In this document: one piece after another, positions 55,432-64,000 of the stretch
How the letters are laid out: each line of letters starts with the position of its first letter
How positions within the stretch are numbered: position 1 is the stretch's first letter
Assembly: GCA_011316305.1 (NCBI GenBank)
Contig: SAUG01000002.1
Location: 558,001-622,000, forward strand
Source: Rusavskia elegans
Taxonomy: Eukaryota; Ascomycota; Lecanoromycetes; Teloschistales; Teloschistaceae
Direction: 5' to 3'
Length of the DNA: 64,000 bases
Translations under genes and position numbers: made by a program
The notes under the pieces: generated by a model
Told to the model about the DNA's origin: nothing
What the model saw: only the letters and a program-made list of their open reading frames with translations
Database searches by the model: none

Positions 55432-57620
55432 ATGTCCAATGTCTTGCAGGGGAGTCGCTCAGCAATACGATTAAGCACGAGGAGATCCTCGCCCTTTCAG
55501 GTATCAGATCTTGTTTATATGCTCTATGGATTGGGCGTCAAATAGCTAATTTGTTGATGCCCAGGCGTTCACCATGGCCTCAGTAAATGTACGAAAGAGC
55601 TCTAGTTTACCAGAAGGTTCGCAATATCTCAGTACCAGCAATGCGTCCAATGTTGAACCATGACTTTGTAGGCTATTGGGAAGATCACTCCAAAGGGCCC
55701 ATGCTACGCTTTGAAGATTCATTGCCCCGACTCCCAGTACCTACGCTCGAAGAAACTTCCAAAAGATACCTGAAATCCGTCTATCCGCTGCTCAACCAGT
55801 CTGAATTCAATAACACCCGAAAAGCCGTCGAGGAGTTTGTCCGTCCAAGCGGGATTGGACAAGAACTACAGAAGCGATTACAAGCCCGACGAGAAGACAC
55901 CAAGCATAGGAACTGGATATACGAATGGTGGAACGATGCGGCATATCTTAGCTACCGAGATCCGGTTGTCCCCTACGTCAGCTACTTCTACTCTCATCGC
56001 GATGATCGCCGACGGCGAGACCCTGCCAAACGGGCAGCAGCCTTGACAAGTGCCATACTCCAATTCAAGACGGATGTCGACAATGGCACGCTAGAACCCG
56101 AATACATGAAGAAGTTGCCCATTAGTATGGAGTCATATCAATGGATGTTCAACAGCTGTCGCATTCCTTCCCACAAAAGCGATCATCCAGTAAAATACTC
56201 CCACAAGGACCACCCCTACTTCGTCGTGATCCGCAAAAACCAATTCTACAAGGTCTTTCATGAAATTAATGGCCAACGACTTAACGCCGCCGAGCTCGAA
56301 ACGCAATTCCGCCGCATCCTCACCGTCGCGGAAAAAGCTCCCGCTGTCGGTGCGCTCACTTCCCAAAACCGTGACATCTGGACGTCGGCTCGCGAATCGC
56401 TTCTTGCAGCCAACCCAGCCAATGCCACTGCGGTCGAGACCATCGAAGCTTCCTCCTTCGTTGTCTGCCTCGACGATGCCTCTCCTGTCACCCTCGAAGA
56501 GCGCGCGCACCAGTACTGGCACGGCGACGGGCAGAATCGGTGGTACGACAAACCTCTCGAATTCATCGTCAACGAGAACGGCACCTCCGGCTTCCTAGGC
56601 GAACATAGCATGATGGACGGCACGCCCACACACCGCCTGAACGACTACATCAACATGCTGATATTCACCAACAAACTCGACCCCACCACCCCCTCCGTCC
56701 GCTCGGACCTCCCTGAACCCTTACCCCTGAACTTCCACCTCAACCAAGCCATCCTCTCGGAAATCCACCGCGCCCGAAAGGATTTCGACTCCCTGATCGC
56801 CCAACACGATCTCAGGGTCCAAGCATACCAAGGCTACGGCAAAAACCTCATCAAAAAATTCAAAGCCTCCCCCGACGCCTACGTCCAGATGATGATCCAA
56901 CTCGCCTACCACAAAATGTACAATGTCAACCGCCCCACGTACGAATCCGCAGCCACCCGCCGCTTCCAACAAGGCCGCACCGAAACATGCCGTACCGTCT
57001 CCTCCGAAAGCGTCGCTTTCTGCAACGCAATGGCAGACCCCCATATCCCCCCCGAACAATGCATCGCGCTCTTCCGCAAAGCGGTCGATGCGCATGTGCA
57101 GTATATCAGCGACGCCAGCGACGGCAAGGGCGTGGATCGACATCTTTTCGGGTTGAAGAAATGTCTGAAGGAGGGGGAGGAGGTGCCGGAGATCTTCAAA
57201 GACAGGGGGTATACGTATAGTGGGACGTGGTATTTGAGTACCAGCCAGTTGAGCAGTGAGTTTTTTAATGGGTATGGCTGGAGTCAGGTTGTAGATGACG
57301 GGTGGGGGATTGCGTATATGATTAATGAGAATAGGTGCGTGTTTCCTTTCGCCCTTTTCCTGTTTCCCTGTCCCTTCTCTTCGCTTTGCTTTATTCTTTT
57401 TCTGGTCTTCATCCCGTCCTTGGTCTCTTCTGTCGTCTGGCTTTTTGAGGATACATCGACTCGCAAAAATACTAATACCTGTGCGGCAAACAGCATCCAA
57501 TTCAACATCGTTTCCAAGGGACTCGGGAGTGAGAGGATGAGTTTCTACCTCAACGAAGCGGCGGGCGATCTGAGAGACCTACTGTTGCCGACAACGGAGC
57601 AGCCGAAAGCGAAGTTATGA
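55432..57620 (+). CDS. Carnitine O-acetyltransferase, mitochondrial/peroxisomal
   Basis: Exons are 55432-55500, 55565-55616, 55672-57334 and 57494-57620, giving 636 aa, the usual CAT2/AcuJ length. It swaps acetyl groups between CoA and carnitine. Exon 1 codes an Arg/Ser-rich presequence (MSNVLQGSRSAIRLSTRRSS), a mitochondrial signal. Exon 2 holds a second in-frame ATG in a strong context (cacATGgcc) starting MASVNVRKSSSLPEG, which would omit it. The C-terminus is AKL, a peroxisomal PTS1. Catalytic-domain motifs are LPRLPVPTLEETSKRYL, the active-site His in FLGEHSMMDGTP (~351), and MYNVNRPTYESAATRRF near the carnitine/CoA site. The layout suggests dual localisation from one gene, as known for yeast CAT2 and A. 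nidulans acuJ. Confidence 0.95.
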
Positions 57621-57937
57621 TCCCGTGAGCATCCTCACGTTCGGTGATGGAAAGAAGGGAGCTGCGGGTATTGCATTGCGTGTCGAATAGACAAGGTATG
57701 ACTGGGACAGATGGGACAAATAAGACGAAAGTTCGAAGAGGGTTGAGAGTATACTGGATATGTACACCAAATTTCCATTTCCACAGGACTTCGTATGTAT
57801 TCACATGCACTAAAGCTGTACAAAAACATGTATCTCGTATCAACAACCCCAATCAGCCACCCACTAAAACACTGGGTATACCAAACCTCCTTCCACGTAC
57901 TCCTATGCTGGTAAAACTCCGCCCAAAACCAAGACCA
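57621..57937. other. Convergent intergenic region, no gene seen
   Basis: Shared 3' flanks of carnitine acetyltransferase (+) and a membrane protein gene (-). Confidence 0.5.
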
Positions 57938-58999
57938 CTAAAAATAAACCGCCTTCTCCTCCTTAATGGCCTCCTTCTTCTCCGTCAACAGTTCCCCCTT
58001 GTCCTCCAAAACCCTGGATGCCCTGCCCCCATCTAACCTCTCATACCGCGGCGGACTAGCATCCGCCCTCGCGTGCACACCCAGAGGACTCGCTTGGTGC
58101 TTATACAGCACCGCTCGCGGGGGCGGGCAATGCACGTTTGCGGCGTAAGCGCATGTCGGGTGGTTTGGGTTTGGGTAGGGGAGGGGTGAGGGAGAGGGGC
58201 GCAGGGCGGGGTGGATGGAGAGGTGGGAGATGTCTTTGCGGGTGATGTGATGGTGGTGGTAGGGGTAGTGGTGTTGGGTAGAGTGGTGGGTTGTGAGGAT
58301 GGCGGAGATGGTGAGGGGGATATGGAGGAGTCTGGGGTTTGTTAACATATATTTCGTGTGGGAGTAATTGATGGACTTACGCGGTGACGAATGTGGTGCA
58401 GATGGCTATCATCTCGACGGCATCTTTCCTACTGCTTGGGCCGGAGAAGTCGAAGAAGGGAGCGTCGAAGCGGATGTCGAGGGCGGTGGCGCCGTCGATG
58501 TTGGTTGTGGCGGCGAGGATGAGCCAGACACCGCTTGCGAGGAGGGAGAGGAGGAGGAGGCCATCGCAGGCTATGTTGGCGCTGGGGGGGAGAGGGCGGG
58601 TGTGGAAGAAGAGGATGAGGATGTTGGCGGTGTTCCACAGGGCAGAGAGGCAGAGCTGTGAGAGTCCGTTAGATCAGAGGACGCATGAGTTCGAGCAGGT
58701 GGTGGGAGGTTCGATGGATAGTATGATGGAAAGTAGGATCGAATGAAGAGCAATTGGGGCCATAGGGGGAATGAAAACCCACATACAGTGAACAGCAACC
58801 ACGGCAGAATGAACATATCACTCTGATAACGGCGATCGACATCTCCCGGATGCTCATATATCCACTGACGAAGATAGTCGGTAACCCATGCCACACAGCT
58901 GACTGCAACCAGAGCGACGACGATGGCGATGACGCGCAGCACCAATTTCCATATCCACCTGCGATCGCGCTGATCCAGGTTCCTGGTAGAAACAGCCAT
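57938..58999 (-). CDS. Multi-pass membrane protein of unknown function
   Basis: Exons are 58999-58787, 58655-58381 and 58331-57938, giving 293 aa with phases closing. The first exon has a transmembrane segment (LVLRVIAIVVALVAVSCVAW) and the start of another (FILPWLLFT). Exon 2 adds two to three more (LCLSALWNTANILILFFHT, DGLLLLLSLLASGVWLILAA). The last spans the exon 2/3 join (AICTTFVTA|LLHIPLTISA). The tail is cytosolic-like, with a His-rich stretch (HHSTQHHYPYHHHH), Pro-rich sequence and a charged end (EKKEAIKEEKAVYF). The four-helix layout with a cytosolic tail resembles MARVEL-type fungal proteins, but I see no diagnostic motif, so no function is assigned. Confidence 0.75.
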
Positions 59000-59908
59000 G
59001 TCTGTCTGTCTGTCTCGTCGAGAGAGCAGAGACCGTCGTCAATCAATAATGAGAGAGAAAGGTGCTGGCAAGGCGTATTAATGAAGGAAAGATGGAATTC
59101 GCAGCAGACGGAAAAGAAGTCGAAAGGGAGGAAAAAGCGCGGAGACGGGTGATTACGATCTTTACATAGATACTACGGCCTGGCAGTCGAAGAAGTCAAA
59201 CACTACTCTACCTTATGAGACGGTACCATTTTTGCATGCAGGAGCGGGAGGGAGCTGGTTATGCCTCGGGTCCGATCTCCCCTGGTAGAGTAGTTAGTAG
59301 TATAGTAGACTCAGGACAGCGGGGACTACCATAAGGTCGTCAGTGGGAAGTCTCTCCTTGAGACTTCTATTTTCAGGGCATTATCCCGTCCGGAGTTGAG
59401 ACAGATGATGTCGTAGTCGTAGACTTTCTACGAACAAGGCAAGGCGGAAAGGGATGTCGTATAAGCGCGAAACACGCTTGCTACTGTTCGGGGAAGGAAC
59501 AACCCTGTTTGTTGGGAAACATATCTCGGTAGAAGCATTTAATAAATAACGGAGTGCTGGCTAGACGGCTGCTGATGAGCCGGATTGTTTCGTCCGGACT
59601 CAGTAGTACCTGATGTTTTTGAACGTAGATGGGCAGCTTGGCACAGAATCAATATGTACAGCTGCTAGAGCCTTTCCCGACGCAGACCCAAATGCGTACT
59701 TACATCCACTGTCGCCCAGTCAGACTCCTCGCTGAAACGACGTACAGAATGGGGAATATCGATGCGTCTCAAAAGCCCAAAACATGTCCCATATGAACAG
59801 CTCCCATGCCCGTGCCACCGGCTCTCCCGTCGTGGTCCTCGTAGATACAGCCACTCTTCCAGAGATAGAACTCCCCAAACCCGTGCAGACATGTTTCAAT
59901 AACCATCA
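59000..59908. other. 909-bp intergenic region, no gene seen
   Basis: It holds the upstream region of the previous gene and the 3' flank of the 7TM gene. Open frames next to 59909 are probably 3' UTR. No RNA gene or repeat was found. Confidence 0.5.
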
Positions 59909-61417
59909 TCATTCATGCAACGCACTCGTCATAAATTCCATCCCGATGCTGCGTTCCGCCATGCCTCGCCCCCGTCGGACGCTGCCGGGACTCTTGGGTG
60001 TCCCATAGCGTGCCTCGTACGGATCCAGTCGGACCTCATCGCTGTTGGGGCTGATCTCGCTCTGGCTATCCGGTCCATGTGCCCAGTCACTGACACTCGG
60101 CCGCGTCGATCGCAGCAGTCCGTTGGGCATCACTTGCCGGTCCCGCTGCAGGTCGAGGTGAGGAGGCGGCGGCGCCCGTCGACTGGCCGCATGCCCCCCT
60201 GCCTGCAGTGTCGATCCGGTCAGGGCCGTCGACGTCGGCGAAGGGATCCCTCCCAACCCGTCGTGTGGAGGGAAGCCGGGCGGTATTGCCTTTCCCGGCC
60301 GGAACACCGCCGCGGGGTTGGTGAAGACGTTCAGCTCATCGTCTGGCGCATGCTCCACGTGCTTGGTATCCACCACACAGTTCCGGTCCAGCGACGGCAC
60401 CCACTTCATCCGATTCTGATTCGTGCTGGCCGTGAACTCGGACTCGTTGTACGCCGTTCCCGACGATTGCGAACTCGCCAGGGTGGGGTATCGCGGCATT
60501 CGCTTCTTCGATGACGGCCGCGGATAGTGGAATTTGGAGAGGTAGTCCAGCGACTTCGAACGGCCCTTGCGGTCTCGCGTTTGCGTCTGCTTTTCCCCAT
60601 CGTCATGCACGTCAAGTCTTTGGTGGCTGGCCACAGACGAGTTGGCGAGCGTCATCAGTTGGTTGAGCACTGCGAATTCCAGTTTGAGCTTGACGCTGTA
60701 CACCATCGCTTTCATCGTCGCCTCGATCTCGTAGTAGTACGAGTACTCCATCCCAAGCAAGAGGACGTCCATGGCGATGATGATCGAATTGATCCAGATC
60801 AGCTGCATCATCACTTTTCGAGTCCGGCCGTGGTACACCGGCCGGAGCAGCTTGATGGTCGAGTATACATACACCCCCGAGATGATGAACTCTTGTATGC
60901 AAAAGGCCGTCATCTGGAGTCGCTCCACCACGTTGAATGCCTTGAGATACTTCATGGAGTTGTCCGAATTCGCTCCGTATGTGAGGACGGTGGTCGGGAT
61001 ATGGAAGCAGATGGCGTCAATGATGATCATCGCCAGTATTCCTCGTAGGATCTTCTGTTCTCGGACCACGAGGTGGAGGCGCGAGTACAGCACGACCGCT
61101 TGCCCCGTCACCATGGCGTACCAGCCGATGGTGATGATGGTGACTGAAATGTAGACATATTCGTCCGTCGGCCCTGTGAGCCGGAAGAATTTCAGGAGGA
61201 ATCCGAGAGCATGCAGCACACATCCATAGCTCGAGATGAGCAGCGACCAGAAATACAGCCCCCGATGTCGTTTGAAGGTGAGGAAGACTTGTATATTCAA
61301 CTCTATGACATTGTACCAGGCGACCGCCGTGAAGGCAGCTATGGCCATAAAGGTCGCCTTCTGGAAGGGAATCGCTTGCCCGGTCGAGCCATCGTCCTGC
61401 TCGGCAACTGGACTCAT
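59909..61417 (-). CDS. Seven-transmembrane fungal membrane protein with long disordered tail
   Basis: A single exon of 502 codons. The N-terminal ~270 residues hold seven hydrophobic segments (for example AIAAFTAVAWYNVIELNIQV, YFWSLLISSYGCVLHALGFL, YISVTIITIGWYAMVTGQAV, ILAMIIIDAICFHIPTTVLT and LIWINSIIIAMDVLLLGMEY). The C-terminal ~230 residues are hydrophilic, rich in Ser, Pro and Arg, with phosphorylation-like sites. The topology matches fungal 7TM proteins of the uncharacterised 'integral membrane protein' type (DUF7703-like), possibly receptor-like; that placement is tentative. Start MSPVAEQDDGSTGQ is the only good upstream ATG. Confidence 0.8.
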   Translation of the reverse strand: MSPVAEQDDGSTGQAIPFQKATFMAIAAFTAVAWYNVIELNIQVFLTFKRHRGLYFWSLLISSYGCVLHALGFLLKFFRLTGPTDEYVYISVTIITIGWYAMVTGQAVVLYSRLHLVVREQKILRGILAMIIIDAICFHIPTTVLTYGANSDNSMKYLKAFNVVERLQMTAFCIQEFIISGVYVYSTIKLLRPVYHGRTRKVMMQLIWINSIIIAMDVLLLGMEYSYYYEIEATMKAMVYSVKLKLEFAVLNQLMTLANSSVASHQRLDVHDDGEKQTQTRDRKGRSKSLDYLSKFHYPRPSSKKRMPRYPTLASSQSSGTAYNESEFTASTNQNRMKWVPSLDRNCVVDTKHVEHAPDDELNVFTNPAAVFRPGKAIPPGFPPHDGLGGIPSPTSTALTGSTLQAGGHAASRRAPPPPHLDLQRDRQVMPNGLLRSTRPSVSDWAHGPDSQSEISPNSDEVRLDPYEARYGTPKSPGSVRRGRGMAERSIGMEFMTSALHE

Positions 61418-63275
61418 GATGCCGCAGTGTCAACTGTCAGGGTCCTGCGGAAAATGGGATGGAGTATGATGTCGCTATCGCTGGAACTGACAAGGAAAGT
61501 CGCGGGAATTCATCAACCTCGAACTTGAATGCGGGCGTGGAAGTGTCACCATTCGCCAAAAGAGAGAGTAGCCGTTGCCTGCTTTGGAACCGTAATTCTC
61601 TTCAAGATTGAAAGAAGGGGCCCGAGTACTAGGAAGAAAGGAGAGATGAACGGGAAGCGAGAGAAAAGGATGTGGATGGGAGGGGAGGTTTTGGTCCGAC
61701 GGAAATTATGATCCAATCTTCGTTCGTGCAGCCATATAGGATCAACGTTGTGACAGTGGTGGGGATCCGGTAAGAGGACGAGAGGCAACCGACGATGACT
61801 TCGAAGCTGAATAGCGAGTGGGATAAGTGCGCGAAGATGTCAGTAGTTGGTGTTCCCCGAGGCGACCACGGCAGAGACTCGAGGAACAGGGTTATGGAGC
61901 GATAGGTGCCGTCTGATTTGCGGGGTACAAACTATTGGAGGGATGGCCTGCTGTCAGACGCCGCTAATTGCTTCTTTGGTCGCCCCTGGGCCTTTCTAGA
62001 GCGAGATCACCTGTTGCGCATGATGCAAGCGCCGGTGGAGTCGCCCAGAGGCGTTAGAGATGCCGTGGTGCAAGGGATTCAATCTTGGCAGACGATGGAG
62101 AGGAGATCAAGTCGACAGAAGAGACGCTGCTGCTGTCCTTCTGGGTCAAATACCCGAGACGAGGTAGTTTCGTGTAGCGTAAGGTCGGGTCCACTTTTAG
62201 TGTTCCCCCAATGCCCCAGGACTCCGCTGATCATCGTGGAGTGTTCAGGTGATTTCGATGCTTGACTCGGGAGTGAGTTGACTGTGGCAGTATACGAACC
62301 AAAACATGTCTTGTGTGTTCCAGCCGGCCAATCCGCCGCTGAAGACAGCCGGCCGTTTTGTTTCGGTATAATATTATTAGAAGCGCCACCTTCAGCACGA
62401 AGGAAACCGTGATAAACGCTTCAATCCGGATTGTGGTTCGCCTTCGCTTCGTCGGGAGGATGGAGGCCTTCCCAGCCAGTCGTAGCTCTGAAGGAGCCGC
62501 ACCACCATCGAGATTCGTCTCGAGTCGACTGTTCACGACGGGCGATCGGTTTGGCCTGCGGCTCTATCTCGAGGTCGCGAGTCCGCAGACCAGGACCCTG
62601 AGACGCAATTCTCCGGTGCAAGGAGGGCGGATCTTGCATTGAAAAGTGACCGTGTCCATGTGTTCGGCATGGCATGGCATGGCATGAGGCTGCAAGTGGA
62701 CTTTTTCATGCTGCGTGACCGCTTCGAGTAAAACGAATCGCTCTTTGATCGGATTATTGACGAAGGGATCTGCCCATCTGCAATGGTTATTGGCACGGGA
62801 ATCTTGACCATCCTAGCTTAATGCAGTCCATCTGCAGCGCCTTTGCGTCATCTCGAACTCTTGATTGGTGTCTTCTGACGCAGTGGTAGCGACGTTGAGC
62901 ATTGGCTGTCGTGCTGCCGGCCGAAAGATGATGAACACCTGATAATTCGACGAAAAGTCCGCTGCGGGTTTAGAGAATAGACTCGGGAGAGAAAGAACTC
63001 TATGACGCTCGTTTGTCGTTGATCAGATATCCAATCAAGATCAATACGGCCGGTGCCGGACCGAGATTCCGTTTCGTTGTGTTTAAACTCAATCGCTTGT
63101 TTTTCCGATCGCAGCTCCACAGGAATTCAGTAATCGTTATGTAGAAATCCTTCATCGAGGTACCGACAGTTGTACATGTCTCATTGCGATTGATTGCTAT
63201 CACAACAAGCATGCCAGGCCCCGAGCCTTAAGTACTTTAGGTCATGCGGTCAGTGCATCTGTGCCTTGCGTTCCC
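61418..63275. other. 1.86-kb region without a recognisable gene
   Basis: Several frames of ~90-120 codons exist on both strands, but none shows a motif, good composition or splice partners. A (GGCAT)4 tandem repeat lies at 62666-62685. As with PLAC8, a small multi-exon gene could be hidden here. Confidence 0.4.
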
Positions 63276-64000
63276 TATCCTCCGGGAGCAGCGTTCCACC
63301 CTTCATCAATCATCACATCGAGTGTTTCCCAAACGCACAACAAATTCCGTACCATTATCGACCGAGGCAGCATCTCTGAATATTGCATGAACCCGACGAC
63401 ACCACCTTCCTCTACAACATCCCTGTGGATTGGGGCCTGGTTCGACTGCTGCTGGAGATATTGCGTAGATCCCCTGTACTTGACCATGTAAGGACTTTGC
63501 TTCTCCAGAAGGCTTTCGTAGGCTTTCGTAGGCGGATGCCCATCCACTGAAGCATCCGCCTGCGAGTACCCTTGACTCCTTCATCAAGGAAGTACTGGTC
63601 TCCTATCTGTATCTCGCTCGATCGGAGTAAGCCTCGCGCCTCAGTCTCGATGTCCAATAATTTGTCTGCTCGGCCATTGGAGAGGTTGGGTTTGGGCTTC
63701 TGCACCCTCATCTCCTCTGTCACCGCAAAGTAACCCGTTATAACAGGCGAGAGTGATCCCATCTTTCATGATACCACCAGGCAGATTCTCGAGCGCTTCC
63801 ACAAAATCTTCTTCGCTTTGTTCAGGCAACTCGATGACCAGGCCGGTGGTGTAGAATGTGACATGATGCGCTGTTTCAAAGTATTCGAATACTGCCCGGA
63901 GTGGTTTTTTTTTTTCGATGGCAGATGGTACATCTCCAGGTCTTTGATGATGTCCGCCTCCGTTTGAATCTCTGCTCCAAGACCAGGGATTCCCAACAAT
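63276..64000 (-). pseudogene. Frame-broken gene, right end cut by window edge
   Basis: Protein-like stretches follow each other on the minus strand in different frames with no room for introns. They are IPGLGAEIQTEADIIKDLEM (edge to ~63917), PLRAVFEYFETAHHVTFYTT and VIELPEQSEEDFVEALENLP (to ~63745), GYFAVTEEMRVQKPKPNLSN and IGDQYFLDEGVKG (to ~63570), and AYESLLEKQSPYMVKYRGST ending NAAPGG (stop at 63275-63280 area). The frame changes fall at an 11-T run (63905-63915), near 63735-63745 and near 63565-63575. A 10-bp tandem duplication (CTTTCGTAGG, 63511-63530) is also present. I do not recognise the family. It is either a decayed gene or a live one hit by single-base errors at homopolymers. Confidence 0.4.

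Noticed and set aside
56721..57500. 259-codon minus-strand frame inside carnitine acetyltransferase
   Set aside because: A complete acyltransferase is coded on the opposite strand with catalytic motifs; the antisense frame is a by-product of codon bias.
61906..62265. 119-codon plus-strand frame
   Set aside because: No recognisable motif, unusual composition and no neighbouring exon signals; treated as chance.

Overview
The window reads as a gene-dense stretch of nuclear DNA from a filamentous ascomycete (Pezizomycotina). The support is short GT-AG introns (about 45-170 bp) with CTRAY-like branch sites, a divergent niiA/niaD nitrate-assimilation pair, and fungus-specific genes such as ERG5, RRN7, EAF7 and the Hsp88 form of Hsp110. 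The class is not resolved from sequence alone. All exon joins below were worked out by hand from splice signals, reading phase and family motifs.

Layout. 0-5 kb: the 3' part of a SulP/STAS transporter and hsp88. 5-12.6 kb: nitrite reductase (-) and nitrate reductase (+) around a shared 1.1-kb promoter rich in GATA sites. 13-19 kb: peroxisomal 3-ketoacyl-CoA thiolase, a small unknown gene, COG3 and an unknown membrane protein. 19-28 kb: a run of gene-expression genes (eIF5A, RRN7, ubiquitin-eL40, eIF5B). 28-37 kb: a large Mms1/CPSF-A-like beta-propeller protein, a Gyp8-like TBC Rab-GAP and a Yip1-family protein. 37-48 kb: low-complexity DNA, a long PPR protein, a MITE-like insertion, SRP68, a rhodanese and ERG5. 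48-58 kb: a gamma-tubulin complex component, EAF7, a four-exon PLAC8 gene that no single long ORF reveals, and carnitine acetyltransferase. 58-64 kb: two membrane proteins, about 1.9 kb with no visible gene, and a frame-broken gene running off the end.

Working together. niiA and niaD form one pathway (nitrate to nitrite to ammonium) with a shared promoter. The thiolase and carnitine acetyltransferase, 42 kb apart, both act in fatty-acid/acetyl-CoA metabolism. Both carry peroxisomal targeting signals and both have CCTCGG (FarA/FarB-type) boxes upstream. Most other neighbours look like unrelated housekeeping genes.

I found no defence island, biosynthetic cluster or clearly new system. The most interesting items are structural: a start codon split by an intron with a 7-nt microexon in ubiquitin-eL40, a probable GC-AG intron in the Yip1 gene, two in-frame starts suggesting dual targeting of carnitine acetyltransferase, a TA-flanked MITE in a divergent promoter, and the broken gene at the right edge.
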